IMG/VR virus record: IMGVR_UViG_3300031539_004931
Coordinates: 1-30,528 of that record
DNA length: 30,528 nucleotides
From: a virus
Reading direction: 5' to 3' (one strand)
Shown: piece by piece, positions 1 through 7,156 of the stretch
Layout of the letters: each line of letters opens with the position of its first letter
Position numbering within the stretch: position 1 is the stretch's first letter
The notes under the pieces: generated by a model
The model's database searches: none
Seen by the model: the letters and a program-made list of their open reading frames with translations, nothing else
Told to the model about the DNA's origin: nothing
Position numbers and translations under genes: made by a program

Positions 1-132
1 CTGGCCGCAGCCTGCCTGGAGCGAATCGCCGGATACATCACGGCGCGCGACTATATCGTAACGGCGCGGGCCGGGGCAGAGACGAAGGAGCCCGCAGGCG
101 CAGGCCAGGGCGATGCGGGCCAGAAGGCATAG
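1..132 (+). CDS. 3' end of an unidentified phage protein (partial)
   Basis: Frame 1 is open from the window edge to TAG at 130-132 and gives 43 residues. The first part (LAAACLERIAGYITARDY) looks alpha-helical, followed by an Ala/Gly/Glu-rich tail typical of a disordered C-terminus. A 43-nt gap and a purine-rich ribosome binding site separate it from the next gene on the same strand. From its place just upstream of head completion genes it probably belongs to the capsid block, but nothing in the tail identifies the family. Confidence 0.6.
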   Translation: MAAACLERIAGYITARDYIVTARAGAETKEPAGAGQGDAGQKA

Positions 133-175
133 CTGGCCAACGGCGCATCCTAGTACATGAGAAGGGGACAATTGA

Positions 176-730
176 ATGACCTGCATTGTGGGCCTCGTGG
201 CCCAGAAGGACAGGGCCGTATGGCTGGGAGCCGACAGCGCGGGAGTTGCGGGCTTGGGGCTTATGGTTCGCAAGGACGCCAAGGTATTTCGTGTCGGTCA
301 GTATGCCATCGGCATTACCGGCTCATTCCGCATGGGCCAACTGATTCAGCACGCATTCCAGCCCCCGCGATTCAATGGTGCCGGGCCAACGCACAAATTC
401 ATGTGTACGGCATTCGTCGATGCGCTTCGCACGTGCCTGAAGGCTGGCGGCTTCCTGAAGATTGAAAATGGTGTTGAGGAGGGCGGGTTCTTTTTGGTCG
501 GCGCCGCCGCCCGTCTCTATCGTATCGAGAGCGATTTGCAGGTCGGCGAGTCCGTATTGCCCTATGACGCAATAGGCTGCGGAGCGGAGATTGCTCTTGG
601 TGCCATGTACGCCACGGCCGCGATGGAGCCCAAGGTCCGCTTGCGCAGGGCGCTGGGGGCGGCCGAGCAATTCAGTGCGGGCGTGCGGCGACCATTCCAT
701 TGTATGCGACTTGCCGGCGGTCCAGCCTAG
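176..730 (+). CDS. Ntn-hydrolase, HslV/20S proteasome beta-like peptidase
   Basis: The 184-aa product starts MTCIVGLVA. Removing Met1 would expose Thr2 as an N-terminal nucleophile, as in HslV and proteasome beta subunits. The segment WLGADSAGVAG (Asp20) and VRKDAKVFRV (Lys33/Lys36) sit where the family keeps its catalytic Asp and Lys, and GITGSFRMGQL and the late CGAEIALGAMYA and AAEQFSAGV segments continue the fold. The length fits a single Ntn domain. The start is set by GAGAAGGGGA about 7 nt upstream. Proteasome-like subunits of this type occur in phages and actinobacteria as stand-alone genes, with no ATPase partner nearby, as here. The role may be in head maturation or virion protein processing, which is inference. 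Autoprocessing and oligomer state cannot be read from sequence. Confidence 0.75.
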   Translation: MTCIVGLVAQKDRAVWLGADSAGVAGLGLMVRKDAKVFRVGQYAIGITGSFRMGQLIQHAFQPPRFNGAGPTHKFMCTAFVDALRTCLKAGGFLKIENGVEEGGFFLVGAAARLYRIESDLQVGESVLPYDAIGCGAEIALGAMYATAAMEPKVRLRRALGAAEQFSAGVRRPFHCMRLAGGPA

Positions 731-753
731 CAGACGAGAAGGGAGACAGGATT

Positions 754-1548
754 GTGAGCGATGAAGTAGCGCCGGAATTGACGCCGGCACAGCAGAAGCT
801 CAAAGACGCAGTGGACGCGATACCGTTCTGGTATCACAGGATCAAATTGCCGGGCGGGATCGTGACGCCGGGTAATCAGCCTGTGGCACCCAATATATAC
901 CGGATTCCCATGGACCTGTCGGGCCTGCGGATTCTGGACGTTGGCGCATGGGATGGGTACTGGACGTTTGAGGCCCTGAAGCGGGGCGCCCGGGAGGTGG
1001 TCGCGATAGACGACTTCTCAGACATCACCAACTTTCGGCCCGGCGACGGCTGGCAGACATTCGACTTATGCCGCGACGCACTCGGCTATGGCAACGACCG
1101 TTGCAAGCGGATCAACATGTCCGCCTATGAGGTGACGGAAGAGCGCCTAGGCCGCTTCGACATGGTGTTCTTCCTGGGCACGCTTTACCACTGTCGCTAC
1201 CCCCTATTCGCCCTGGACCACCTGAGCAGCGTCTGTGGCGGCGACATCTACGTCGAGTCGGCCATTTGCGATGACTTCAGCCCGTATCATGGTGGCCTTG
1301 GGTGCGGCTATCCCAAACAGCAGCCCGTCATGGAATTCTACCCGACGGACCAGTATGCCCAAAATCCCACCAACTGGTGGGTTCCGACGCTGCAACTGGT
1401 GGGCACGATGCTATTGTCGGCCGGCTGGAAGCGGGCGTTTATGTGGAAGCTGACAGATGCCCCGGATTGCATTCAAGCGTGCCGCGGCTTTGCCAAGGGC
1501 GAGAAGTCCGAAGAGAAAAAGGGGCTAGAGAAAGGCGGCAACATCTAA
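754..1548 (+). CDS. SAM-dependent methyltransferase, CmoB/DUF1698-like
   Basis: The GTG start at 754 is preferred because GAGAAGGGAGA lies 7 nt upstream. A longer reading from 700 would overlap the previous gene. The 264-aa product has a class I SAM motif (LDVGAWDGYWTFEA, residues about 61-74), an acidic motif II (VVAIDDF) and MVFFLGTLYHCRYP, which resembles the post-motif of CmoB-type tRNA uridine carboxymethyltransferase relatives (DUF1698). The C-terminus is charged and probably disordered (KSEEKKGLEKGG). It may modify a small molecule, glycan or tRNA; the substrate is not readable. It lies directly before a second methyltransferase-type gene, which suggests a joint decoration function. 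Confidence 0.7.
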   Translation: MSDEVAPELTPAQQKLKDAVDAIPFWYHRIKLPGGIVTPGNQPVAPNIYRIPMDLSGLRILDVGAWDGYWTFEALKRGAREVVAIDDFSDITNFRPGDGWQTFDLCRDALGYGNDRCKRINMSAYEVTEERLGRFDMVFFLGTLYHCRYPLFALDHLSSVCGGDIYVESAICDDFSPYHGGLGCGYPKQQPVMEFYPTDQYAQNPTNWWVPTLQLVGTMLLSAGWKRAFMWKLTDAPDCIQACRGFAKGEKSEEKKGLEKGGNI

Positions 1549-1754
1549 TGCTCCGAGTGGTCAAGGGCTGGCCAGAGGCGGTTCGGTTTAAGTATGGCGG
1601 CAAATGGGAAGAAGTGGTCATTGACCCTTCCCGCGGGTGCTACGCAATTCGCATTTGCTACAGGGTCGGCGAAATCGTTCAGATTGAGTATGACTGCCTC
1701 GCTGACTGCCGGCCAGTAGCAGAGGCAACAGAGAAGGGAGAATTGGGTGAGTGA
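1548..1754 (+). CDS. Small hypothetical protein
   Basis: This 68-aa protein starts with an ATG whose A is the last base of the preceding TAA, so the two genes are translationally coupled. Its last 8 nt overlap the next GTG start. The middle reads as short beta strands (AVRFKYGGKWEEVVI, YAIRICYRVGEIVQIEYDC), so a small beta-rich fold is likely. I do not recognise the family. The tight packing between two transferase genes suggests they are expressed together. Confidence 0.55.
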   Translation: MLRVVKGWPEAVRFKYGGKWEEVVIDPSRGCYAIRICYRVGEIVQIEYDCLADCRPVAEATEKGELGE

Positions 1755-2985
1755 CGAGAAAGGAGCGCCAGCGGAGGTCGCCGAGATACCGGAATCCCCG
1801 GCTATCAAGCTGGACATCGGCGGCGGCGAGCGACCGATACCCGGCTACCAACTGGTAGACCGGCGGGCGGGGCAGGAGGCCTATCCGCTGGCTTGGCCGG
1901 ACAACTCGGTGGACGAAATCAGGGCCTCGCACGTTCTGGAGCACTTCGGCCACGGCAAGACACAGGCGGTGCTTACTGATTGGGTGCGGGCGCTGAAGCC
2001 GGGCGGCGTGCTCAGGGTCGCCGTGCCGAGCCTGAATTACATTCTCGACGCCTACAACCGGCCCGGCAATACCGAGCCCATCGAGGGCTACCTGTTCGGC
2101 GGCCAGACGGACGAGAACGATTTCCACTACGCCGGCTTTAACCGGCGGAAGCTCTGGGCGCTGATGTCCAGGGCCGGACTCATTGACATCCAAACATGGG
2201 AGTCTGAGGTTCGCGACTGCGCGGCCCTGCCGGTATCCCTGAATCTCAAGGGCATCAAGCCGCCGCCCGATGTGGCGATACCGGACATTGCCGAACGGCT
2301 GCGCGTCGCGGCCGTCATGTCCACGCCGCGGCTGGGCTTCATGGATATGTTCGGCTGCGCCTTCCAGGCCCTGTCTGCGCAGCGGATACCGTTCAAAAAG
2401 GTTACAGGCGCCTTCTGGGGCCAGTGCCTTGAGCGGTGCATAGAGGACGTGACAAAGGAGTCGGAACTCGACGCCGTTCTGACGATAGACTATGACACGA
2501 TCTTCGACAAGGACGACGTTGGGGTGCTGATGCGCCTGATGCTGGAGCACCCCGAGGCTGACGCCATTGCCGCAGTGCAGTCCAAGCGAGAAACGCCATA
2601 CCCGCTATTGACGATTGCGGACGAGACCGGCGACCGGAACCGCAAGCAAGTTCAATGGGAAATGTTTGAGCCATCGTTGGCGCCGATCCGCACGGCGCAT
2701 TTTGGCCTCACGCTGCTGCGGGTCAAGGCTCTGCTGGACGTTCCGCACCCGTGGTTTCTCGGCGTGCCGGGCACGGGCAATCGCTGGGGAGAGTTCCGCA
2801 AAGACCCCGACATTTACTTCTGGGACCACTGGCGGGAATGCGGCAAGACGCTGTTCCTGGCCAATCATGTCGTTGTCGGCCATTGCGAGCTGATGATTGC
2901 ATGGCCGAACCTGGACCTGACCACAATCCACCAGCACTGCGCCGAGTATCACGCAAAGGGCAAGCCCGAGGATGTTTGGCGATGA
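1747..2985 (+). CDS. Fusion of a methyltransferase-like domain and a GT-A glycosyltransferase-like domain
   Basis: GTG at 1747 follows GAGAAGGGAGA at the usual spacing. Residues 20-160 resemble a class I SAM methyltransferase: a glycine-rich KLDIGGGERPIPGY, IRASHVLEHF as the catalytic-type loop and LKPGGVLRVAVPS. From about residue 187 a second unit begins (VAAVMSTPRLGFMDMFGCAF) with DAVLTIDYDTIF, a DxD-type motif at 248-250 as in GT-A glycosyltransferases, and conserved-looking GLTLLRVKALLDVPHPWF and DIYFWDHWRECG. The size of 412 aa fits two domains. The fusion could glycosylate virion or nucleic-acid substrates. The reaction is inferred from motifs only. Confidence 0.65.
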   Translation: MSDEKGAPAEVAEIPESPAIKLDIGGGERPIPGYQLVDRRAGQEAYPLAWPDNSVDEIRASHVLEHFGHGKTQAVLTDWVRALKPGGVLRVAVPSLNYILDAYNRPGNTEPIEGYLFGGQTDENDFHYAGFNRRKLWALMSRAGLIDIQTWESEVRDCAALPVSLNLKGIKPPPDVAIPDIAERLRVAAVMSTPRLGFMDMFGCAFQALSAQRIPFKKVTGAFWGQCLERCIEDVTKESELDAVLTIDYDTIFDKDDVGVLMRLMLEHPEADAIAAVQSKRETPYPLLTIADETGDRNRKQVQWEMFEPSLAPIRTAHFGLTLLRVKALLDVPHPWFLGVPGTGNRWGEFRKDPDIYFWDHWRECGKTLFLANHVVVGHCELMIAWPNLDLTTIHQHCAEYHAKGKPEDVWR

Positions 2986-3028
2986 GCGAATATCGAATCA
3001 TGGGGGCAATTGAGAGAAGGGAGAACGC

Positions 3029-3295
3029 ATGATTTGGGTGAAGCTGACATTGGCAACGGGCCCATGGCCCAAGGGCCACGAGATGGAAGCGGCGGAAGGA
3101 TACGGCGAGTTTCTGATACGCCGGGGCGTGGCAGAGCAGATTCCGTCGCCAGGCCCGCCCGCAGAGGCAGCCCCGACAGTCGAGACCGCCGAGGCGCCCG
3201 AGGCATCCGAGGCGGCAGTGATGCGGACGGGCAAGCCGAAGCGGAAGCGCGGACGGCCGCGGAAGCACCCGAAGCCGGAGCCGGAGGGCGAGTAA
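3029..3295 (+). CDS. Small protein with an AT-hook-like basic tail
   Basis: The 88-aa product is preceded by GAGAAGGGAGA. Residues 1-37 (MIWVKLTLATGPW..GYGEFLIRRGVAEQI) look like the short beta unit common in small genes of phage head modules. An acidic Ala/Glu/Pro linker follows, then KPKRKRGRPRKHPKPEPE, which carries the GRP core of an AT-hook flanked by basic residues. AT-hooks bind the minor groove of DNA, so a role at the packaged DNA or portal is possible but not shown. Confidence 0.6.
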   Translation: MIWVKLTLATGPWPKGHEMEAAEGYGEFLIRRGVAEQIPSPGPPAEAAPTVETAEAPEASEAAVMRTGKPKRKRGRPRKHPKPEPEGE

Positions 3296-3504
3296 TGGCA
3301 CACGCTGAAGTCTGTCCAATCTGCCAGGGCACGGGCAGTGTAGAGAACATCGTTTCCGACAACACGACCATGCCTGACGGTATCGGTGGCCGACCTTGTC
3401 ATGGCTGCGGGGGCGCCGGCTGGGTATCCGTCCAGGACCATTGCCCTATGCCGCCGCCCGTACCATATACGCCGCGCCCGTGGCCGCCCGGCACGAACCC
3501 CTAG
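3295..3504 (+). CDS. DnaJ-type zinc finger small protein
   Basis: ATG overlaps the preceding TAA by one base (TAATG). The 69-aa product has two CxxCxGxG-like knuckles, CPICQGTG (Cys7, Cys10) and CHGCGGAG (Cys35, Cys38), the arrangement of the DnaJ cysteine-rich zinc domain with half the usual number of repeats. The C-terminus is Pro-rich (PMPPPVPYTPRPWPPG). No J domain is present. It is probably a small zinc-binding structural or chaperone-like protein; the function is open. Confidence 0.6.
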   Translation: MAHAEVCPICQGTGSVENIVSDNTTMPDGIGGRPCHGCGGAGWVSVQDHCPMPPPVPYTPRPWPPGTNP

Positions 3505-3540
3505 GAAGTCATCTGTAGCAACTGATCGGGAACACTGCCC

Positions 3541-4347
3541 ATGGCGCTTGTCCAGACAATAGGCCCGACCGCCGAGCCGATTTCCGTAACTGAGGCGAAA
3601 AGCCATCTGCGCGTCAGCCATAGCACGGATGACACGCTGATTGGCAGTCTGATTGCCGCGGCGCGGGAATATGCGGAGCGCGTGACCCGCCGGCAGCTTG
3701 TCGTTGCCACGTACAAACTGTACATGGACGCATTCCCCGCTCGCATCGTGCTGCCCCGGCCGCCATTCGCCCAGCTCGCCGCTGCGACGCCGGTCCAGTA
3801 TGTGGACACAGACGGCGTGACCCAGACCGTGGCCGCCGCCACCTATTCCGTGCGCAGCCACGACGAGCCCGCGTACATCGAGGAGGCCTATGGCTATTCC
3901 TGGCCCACGCCACGGGGAGTGACGGATGCCGTGTGGGTGACGTACATCGCCGGCTATGCCTGCCCGGCCGCATCAACCTTTGCATCCGATATTCTGACTT
4001 GTAGCGGGCGAACCTACACGGACGCCGATATCGTGCGGCTGACGACGACCGAAGGTGACTTGCCGAGCCCGCTGGCTATCACGACGAATTACCATGTCCG
4101 CGACGTGGCCGGCGCGACTCTTAAGCTGGCGGCGGCTGCCGGCGGTGCTGCAATCAGCCTGACGGACGACGGTACGGGGACGCATTTCGTCGGCGAGATT
4201 CCCGAGGGTATTCGGGCAGGCATAAAGTTACTGGTCGGACATCTGTACGAAAACCGCGAAGCGACAACCGAGCTTGCCTTGCGGAAGGTGCCGCTGGCCG
4301 TCGAAACATTGCTTTGGCAGAATAAGATGCCGGAGGCTCACGGCTGA
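3541..4347 (+). CDS. Head-tail connector, gp6-like, with an inserted beta module
   Basis: The N-terminal part has the hallmarks of gp6-like head-tail connectors: EPISVTEAKSHLRV at 12-25, the helix DTLIGSLIAAAREYAERVTRRQL and then a beta region. The closing helix PEGIRAGIKLLVGHLYENRE is at 221-240. The product is 268 aa, longer than most of the family, because about 80 residues (near 140-218) interrupt it. They read GRTYTDADIVRLTTT, DLPSPLAITTNYHVRD, AGATLKLAAAAGGAAISLTDDGTGTHF. The same type of module interrupts the tail terminator at 8612. It starts a tightly packed connector block. Confidence 0.8.
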   Translation: MALVQTIGPTAEPISVTEAKSHLRVSHSTDDTLIGSLIAAAREYAERVTRRQLVVATYKLYMDAFPARIVLPRPPFAQLAAATPVQYVDTDGVTQTVAAATYSVRSHDEPAYIEEAYGYSWPTPRGVTDAVWVTYIAGYACPAASTFASDILTCSGRTYTDADIVRLTTTEGDLPSPLAITTNYHVRDVAGATLKLAAAAGGAAISLTDDGTGTHFVGEIPEGIRAGIKLLVGHLYENREATTELALRKVPLAVETLLWQNKMPEAHG

Positions 4348-4943
4348 TGTTTGCCATTCACAAGATGATCGCCGCCTTTTCGATTGCCCGAATCCGCAAA
4401 GCCAATGCTCGGTTCGACGGCGCCAAGCTACTGGCCGCGAATACCACCGCTATAGCAGCCGCAACGCCGAGCCGTCTGCTGGCGGCCTTCAAGGACTTCC
4501 TGTCTCTTAACGACACCCCGATTCCCGCCGGCGATGATGCCTTGCTCGTCGCCCTCCTTCGGGCCAACAGGGGGTTGCGGACTTTTGCCGATATCGTCGT
4601 CAGGGCCGGCGTGCTATTCATCGCCGACGACGCCTTCGACTACGACGCCCAGGCCGTTGCGAAGGTGCTCGCCAAGGCCGACGGCGCCGGCTTCGCCATG
4701 CTCGCCGAGCTGCGGGGCGCCCTGGCCGGGTGCGAGTGGAACAAAGACGCCCTGCACGCCCTGATCGAGCGCATCTGCCGCGACAAGCAGGTCGGCATGG
4801 GCAAGGTCGCCCAGCCGATCCGCGTGGCCGTGGCGGGCACTACCGTCAGCCCGGGGATCGTCGAGACGCTGATGCTGCTGGGAAAGGACAAGGCCCTTGC
4901 CCGGATTGACCGCTGCCTGACCCTGCGGGGGGTACACGCCTGA
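4347..4943 (+). CDS. Stand-alone C-terminal (anticodon-binding) domain of glutamyl-tRNA synthetase
   Basis: ATG overlaps the TGA of the connector gene, so the two are coupled. All 198 residues match the C-terminal part of bacterial GluRS as I know it: FSIARIRKANARFDGAKL near 11-28, NRGLRTFADI near 74-83, a DYDAQAVAKVLAK stretch, and the terminal signature GKVAQPIRVAVAGTTVSPGI (152-171) and LLGKDKALARIDRCL. The catalytic Rossmann fold with its HIGH and KMSKS motifs is absent, and nothing upstream in any frame supplies it. It therefore cannot charge tRNA by itself. It may bind tRNA-Glu, compete with or inhibit the host enzyme, or be a captured host relic. The intact frame and full codon continuity argue for function. 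Confidence 0.8.
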   Translation: MFAIHKMIAAFSIARIRKANARFDGAKLLAANTTAIAAATPSRLLAAFKDFLSLNDTPIPAGDDALLVALLRANRGLRTFADIVVRAGVLFIADDAFDYDAQAVAKVLAKADGAGFAMLAELRGALAGCEWNKDALHALIERICRDKQVGMGKVAQPIRVAVAGTTVSPGIVETLMLLGKDKALARIDRCLTLRGVHA

Positions 4944-4974
4944 TGCAAGCCGGTAAGCACAAGGAGAAGGGAAC

Positions 4975-5256
4975 ATGAACTTTAGTGAGAATCCGGACGT
5001 TTGGGTATGCAGAGCAATCATGCGGGTTTCGCCAGAGTGGCTTGTCCATTGGATATCGCCCGGCGTCTGCGGCCCGTATCGAATAATCGGCGGCTATCGT
5101 GATGCAAAGATTCTGGACGTGCGATTCAATCTGGCCCATGATTACATAGAGATTGTTTTTGACTCGCCCGATTTGCCTCCGATCCCGAAGGGCGGGCTAC
5201 TGCCGCTTGTAGGGGTCACGCTAGAGCGAATTCCCGCAGACCCCTGTCCAGAGTAG
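4975..5256 (+). CDS. Hypothetical 93-aa protein
   Basis: AAGGAGAAGGGAAC lies directly before the ATG. The product mixes aromatic and short beta stretches (DVWVCRAIMRVSPEWLVHWI, KILDVRFNLAHDYIEIVFDS) and ends in a Pro-rich tail. I do not recognise it. It sits with the GluRS-like gene between the connector and the head-tail adaptor, so those two genes look like a two-gene insertion in an otherwise standard head block. Confidence 0.5.
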   Translation: MNFSENPDVWVCRAIMRVSPEWLVHWISPGVCGPYRIIGGYRDAKILDVRFNLAHDYIEIVFDSPDLPPIPKGGLLPLVGVTLERIPADPCPE

Positions 5257-5261
5257 AACTC

Positions 5262-5579
5262 ATGCTCGCCGGCAAGCTAAGACATCGCATCGCCGTCCAA
5301 TCCCGCGCCCAGGCGGCCAACGCCTACGGGGAGATTGCCGATACCTGGGCCACGGACGCCACGGTATGGGGCTCTATCGAGCCGCTGACTGGCGAAGAGC
5401 GACTTGTCGGCGACGCAATCCAGGCGCAGGCCAGTCACCGCGTGCGCCTACGATACCGAGCCATGACGCCTAGAAATCGACTTCTATTTGGCACCCGCGT
5501 CTTTGAGGTCGTGCGCGTGGACAATCCCGGCGAGCGGGGGGCCGAGCTTGACGTGCTGGTCAGGGAGACGGTGACGTAA
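5262..5579 (+). CDS. Phage head-tail adaptor (head closure, SPP1 gp16-like)
   Basis: The 105-aa product has the family layout: MLAGKLRHRIAVQSRA, then a W near residue 29 (ADTWATDATVWGSIEPLTGEERLVGDAIQA), then a second beta half SHRVRLRYRAMTPRNRLLFGTRVFEVVRV and GAELDVLVRE. This matches the phage head-tail joining family (PF05521). It closes the head below the connector. Its stop overlaps the next start by one base (TAATG). Confidence 0.85.
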   Translation: MLAGKLRHRIAVQSRAQAANAYGEIADTWATDATVWGSIEPLTGEERLVGDAIQAQASHRVRLRYRAMTPRNRLLFGTRVFEVVRVDNPGERGAELDVLVRETVT

Positions 5580-6139
5580 TGGCGGCGGGTACGACCATTC
5601 AGCTTCGGGGGGCAAAGGAGTTGGAGCGCAAGCTCGTGGCGCTGGGGCGCAAGGCCGGCGGGAACATTGCCCGCAAGGGCTTGCGGGCAGGCGCGAAAAT
5701 CATACAGGCCGGCGTCAAGGCTAATGCGGCGGCGAGGCTTGGCGGCAGCTTAGGAGGGGCAATCGCCAGGGCAACTGTTGTCCGCGCCCAGAAGAAGAAG
5801 CGCAAGGGCATGGCCGGGGCCAATGTGCTCTACAAGAGCACCGATGAGCTGATCTATTATACCAAGGGGCTTTTTGTGAAGACCACCAAAAAGGGGCGGG
5901 TTCGGGGGGCCGCGCTAATTCATCGGCGATATTTCCTGCCGGTTGCGATTGAGTTCGGGCACGCCGGCCCTGGGCGCGGGGCGTCAAAAGAAAAGGTTAG
6001 CCGCCCCATTCCGATCATGCGAGCCGCCTTTGACGATACCGCGCGCATAGCGCTTCAGAAAACCATGAAGGTGATCTGGCAGCAAATTGACGACTTCGGC
6101 AAGGGGCCGGTTGAGATACACGTGTGGCGTGGCGTTTAA
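5579..6139 (+). CDS. HK97 gp10-like tail completion protein
   Basis: IQLRGAKELERKLVALGRKAGGNIARKGLRAGAKIIQAGVKANAA is the typical N-terminus of HK97 gp10-like proteins (PF04883), and FLPVAIEFGHAG gives the usual late aromatic/Glu segment. The product is 186 aa, within the family range, and basic (QKKKRKGM). The order connector, adaptor, gp10-like is the standard neck and tail-completion order of siphoviruses. Confidence 0.75.
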   Translation: MAAGTTIQLRGAKELERKLVALGRKAGGNIARKGLRAGAKIIQAGVKANAAARLGGSLGGAIARATVVRAQKKKRKGMAGANVLYKSTDELIYYTKGLFVKTTKKGRVRGAALIHRRYFLPVAIEFGHAGPGRGASKEKVSRPIPIMRAAFDDTARIALQKTMKVIWQQIDDFGKGPVEIHVWRGV

Positions 6140-6169
6140 GCACAGGGCCCGAGGCCAAGAGGAACTGAT

Positions 6170-6814
6170 ATGGCACTAGAGACCTACAATCTTGAGTATT
6201 CTGTCACCACCACGGCCATCTTTGTCCGCCAGCCCCAGATTGTCACCGGGCAGCCCTGGACGATTGGCAACACGGGCGGGTCAAACATCTTCGTGGGCGC
6301 CTACAATGCCGAGGCCGATGCCACGCTCACCGGCACCGAGACGCAAATAAAGGCGCTCAAGACCACGGTAGCCATGATCGCGCCGTTCTCGCGCATCCTG
6401 ATTCCCTCAGACGTTACCAGCGTCGGCCTTGTGACCGGCACGGGCTACACGTCTACCTGCGCCGTCTATGCAGGCGAGCAAGACGCACCAGGCCCCGTCT
6501 ACGTGGCCGCCGCCATGAACCTGGCCAAGAACGACACGCGCGACATCGCGGCCGCACCGGGGGCGAATACCCAACTATGGGTCTACGGCATGATTGGCAC
6601 GGCCGATGCCCAGGGCACGGTATTGCTGCTGGATGACACGCCGACAAGCCAGTCGGGAATCATGCCGGTCGGGGCGAATGGCGGGTGGGTTCTGCCGATG
6701 GCAAAGCCGAAGGCGCCTTGGGTAAAGTGCTCAACGAATAAGAAGCTCCAGGCCACGCTGGCCGCGACAAACGATTGGGACGGCATTGTGATCTATGCCG
6801 CCGTAAAGGTCTAG
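6170..6814 (+). CDS. Probable virion protein, beta-rich
   Basis: The 214-aa product is rich in Thr, Gly and Ala and in short beta segments, with a closing segment TNKKLQATLAATNDWDGIVIYAAVKV. It has no enzyme motif. It follows the gp10-like gene after a 30-nt gap with GAGGAACTGAT as a weak ribosome binding site. It may be a decoration or tail accessory protein; the family is not recognised. Confidence 0.55.
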   Translation: MALETYNLEYSVTTTAIFVRQPQIVTGQPWTIGNTGGSNIFVGAYNAEADATLTGTETQIKALKTTVAMIAPFSRILIPSDVTSVGLVTGTGYTSTCAVYAGEQDAPGPVYVAAAMNLAKNDTRDIAAAPGANTQLWVYGMIGTADAQGTVLLLDDTPTSQSGIMPVGANGGWVLPMAKPKAPWVKCSTNKKLQATLAATNDWDGIVIYAAVKV

Positions 6815-6817
6815 CCG

Positions 6818-7153
6818 ATGCCTGTTACACGAGTGACTGTCGCCGAGAAACAGCCCGCGCCCGAGATCGTGCGGGAGATTGTACAGATACCCGCGCTGAC
6901 CGAGGCTGGCGAGCCGATTCCGGGCAAGTGCCTCGAGCGCCTGCGAATCAGGGGGAGCACGGAGTATACCAGCGCCCATTTGCCGGACGGGGCAGTCGCT
7001 GACGTGGTGCTGCGCGTGGACGGCAAGGCCGTGGCCACATTGGGGCCGTGGGTTGCCAACAGCCGGCCCGGCGGGAACGCCCTGGTCCAGGTCCGCCTGT
7101 GCGTCACGGACAGCGCCGCCGATCCTGTCGTTCATGCCGAGCCGGAGCCGTAA
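6818..7153 (+). CDS. Hypothetical 111-aa structural-region protein
   Basis: ATG lies 3 nt after the previous stop. The product is Val/Pro rich with paired beta stretches (VADVVLRVDGKAVATLGPW, ALVQVRLCVTDS) and an acidic Pro-rich C-terminus. No known motif is visible. It is packed between two putative virion proteins, so a structural role is likely. Confidence 0.5.
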   Translation: MPVTRVTVAEKQPAPEIVREIVQIPALTEAGEPIPGKCLERLRIRGSTEYTSAHLPDGAVADVVLRVDGKAVATLGPWVANSRPGGNALVQVRLCVTDSAADPVVHAEPEP

Positions 7154-7156
7154 GCG

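Noticed and set aside
1618-2550. A 310-codon minus-strand frame
   Set aside because: It is antisense to the methyltransferase-glycosyltransferase gene, which has clear motifs.
2982-3032. A 16-codon frame overlapping the fusion gene stop
   Set aside because: It is short and without pattern, and its span holds the ribosome binding site of the gene at 3029, so it is more likely spacer.
2998-3861. A 287-codon minus-strand frame opposite the zinc-finger and connector genes
   Set aside because: The plus strand here has recognised motifs and coupled starts, and the minus frame is a shadow.
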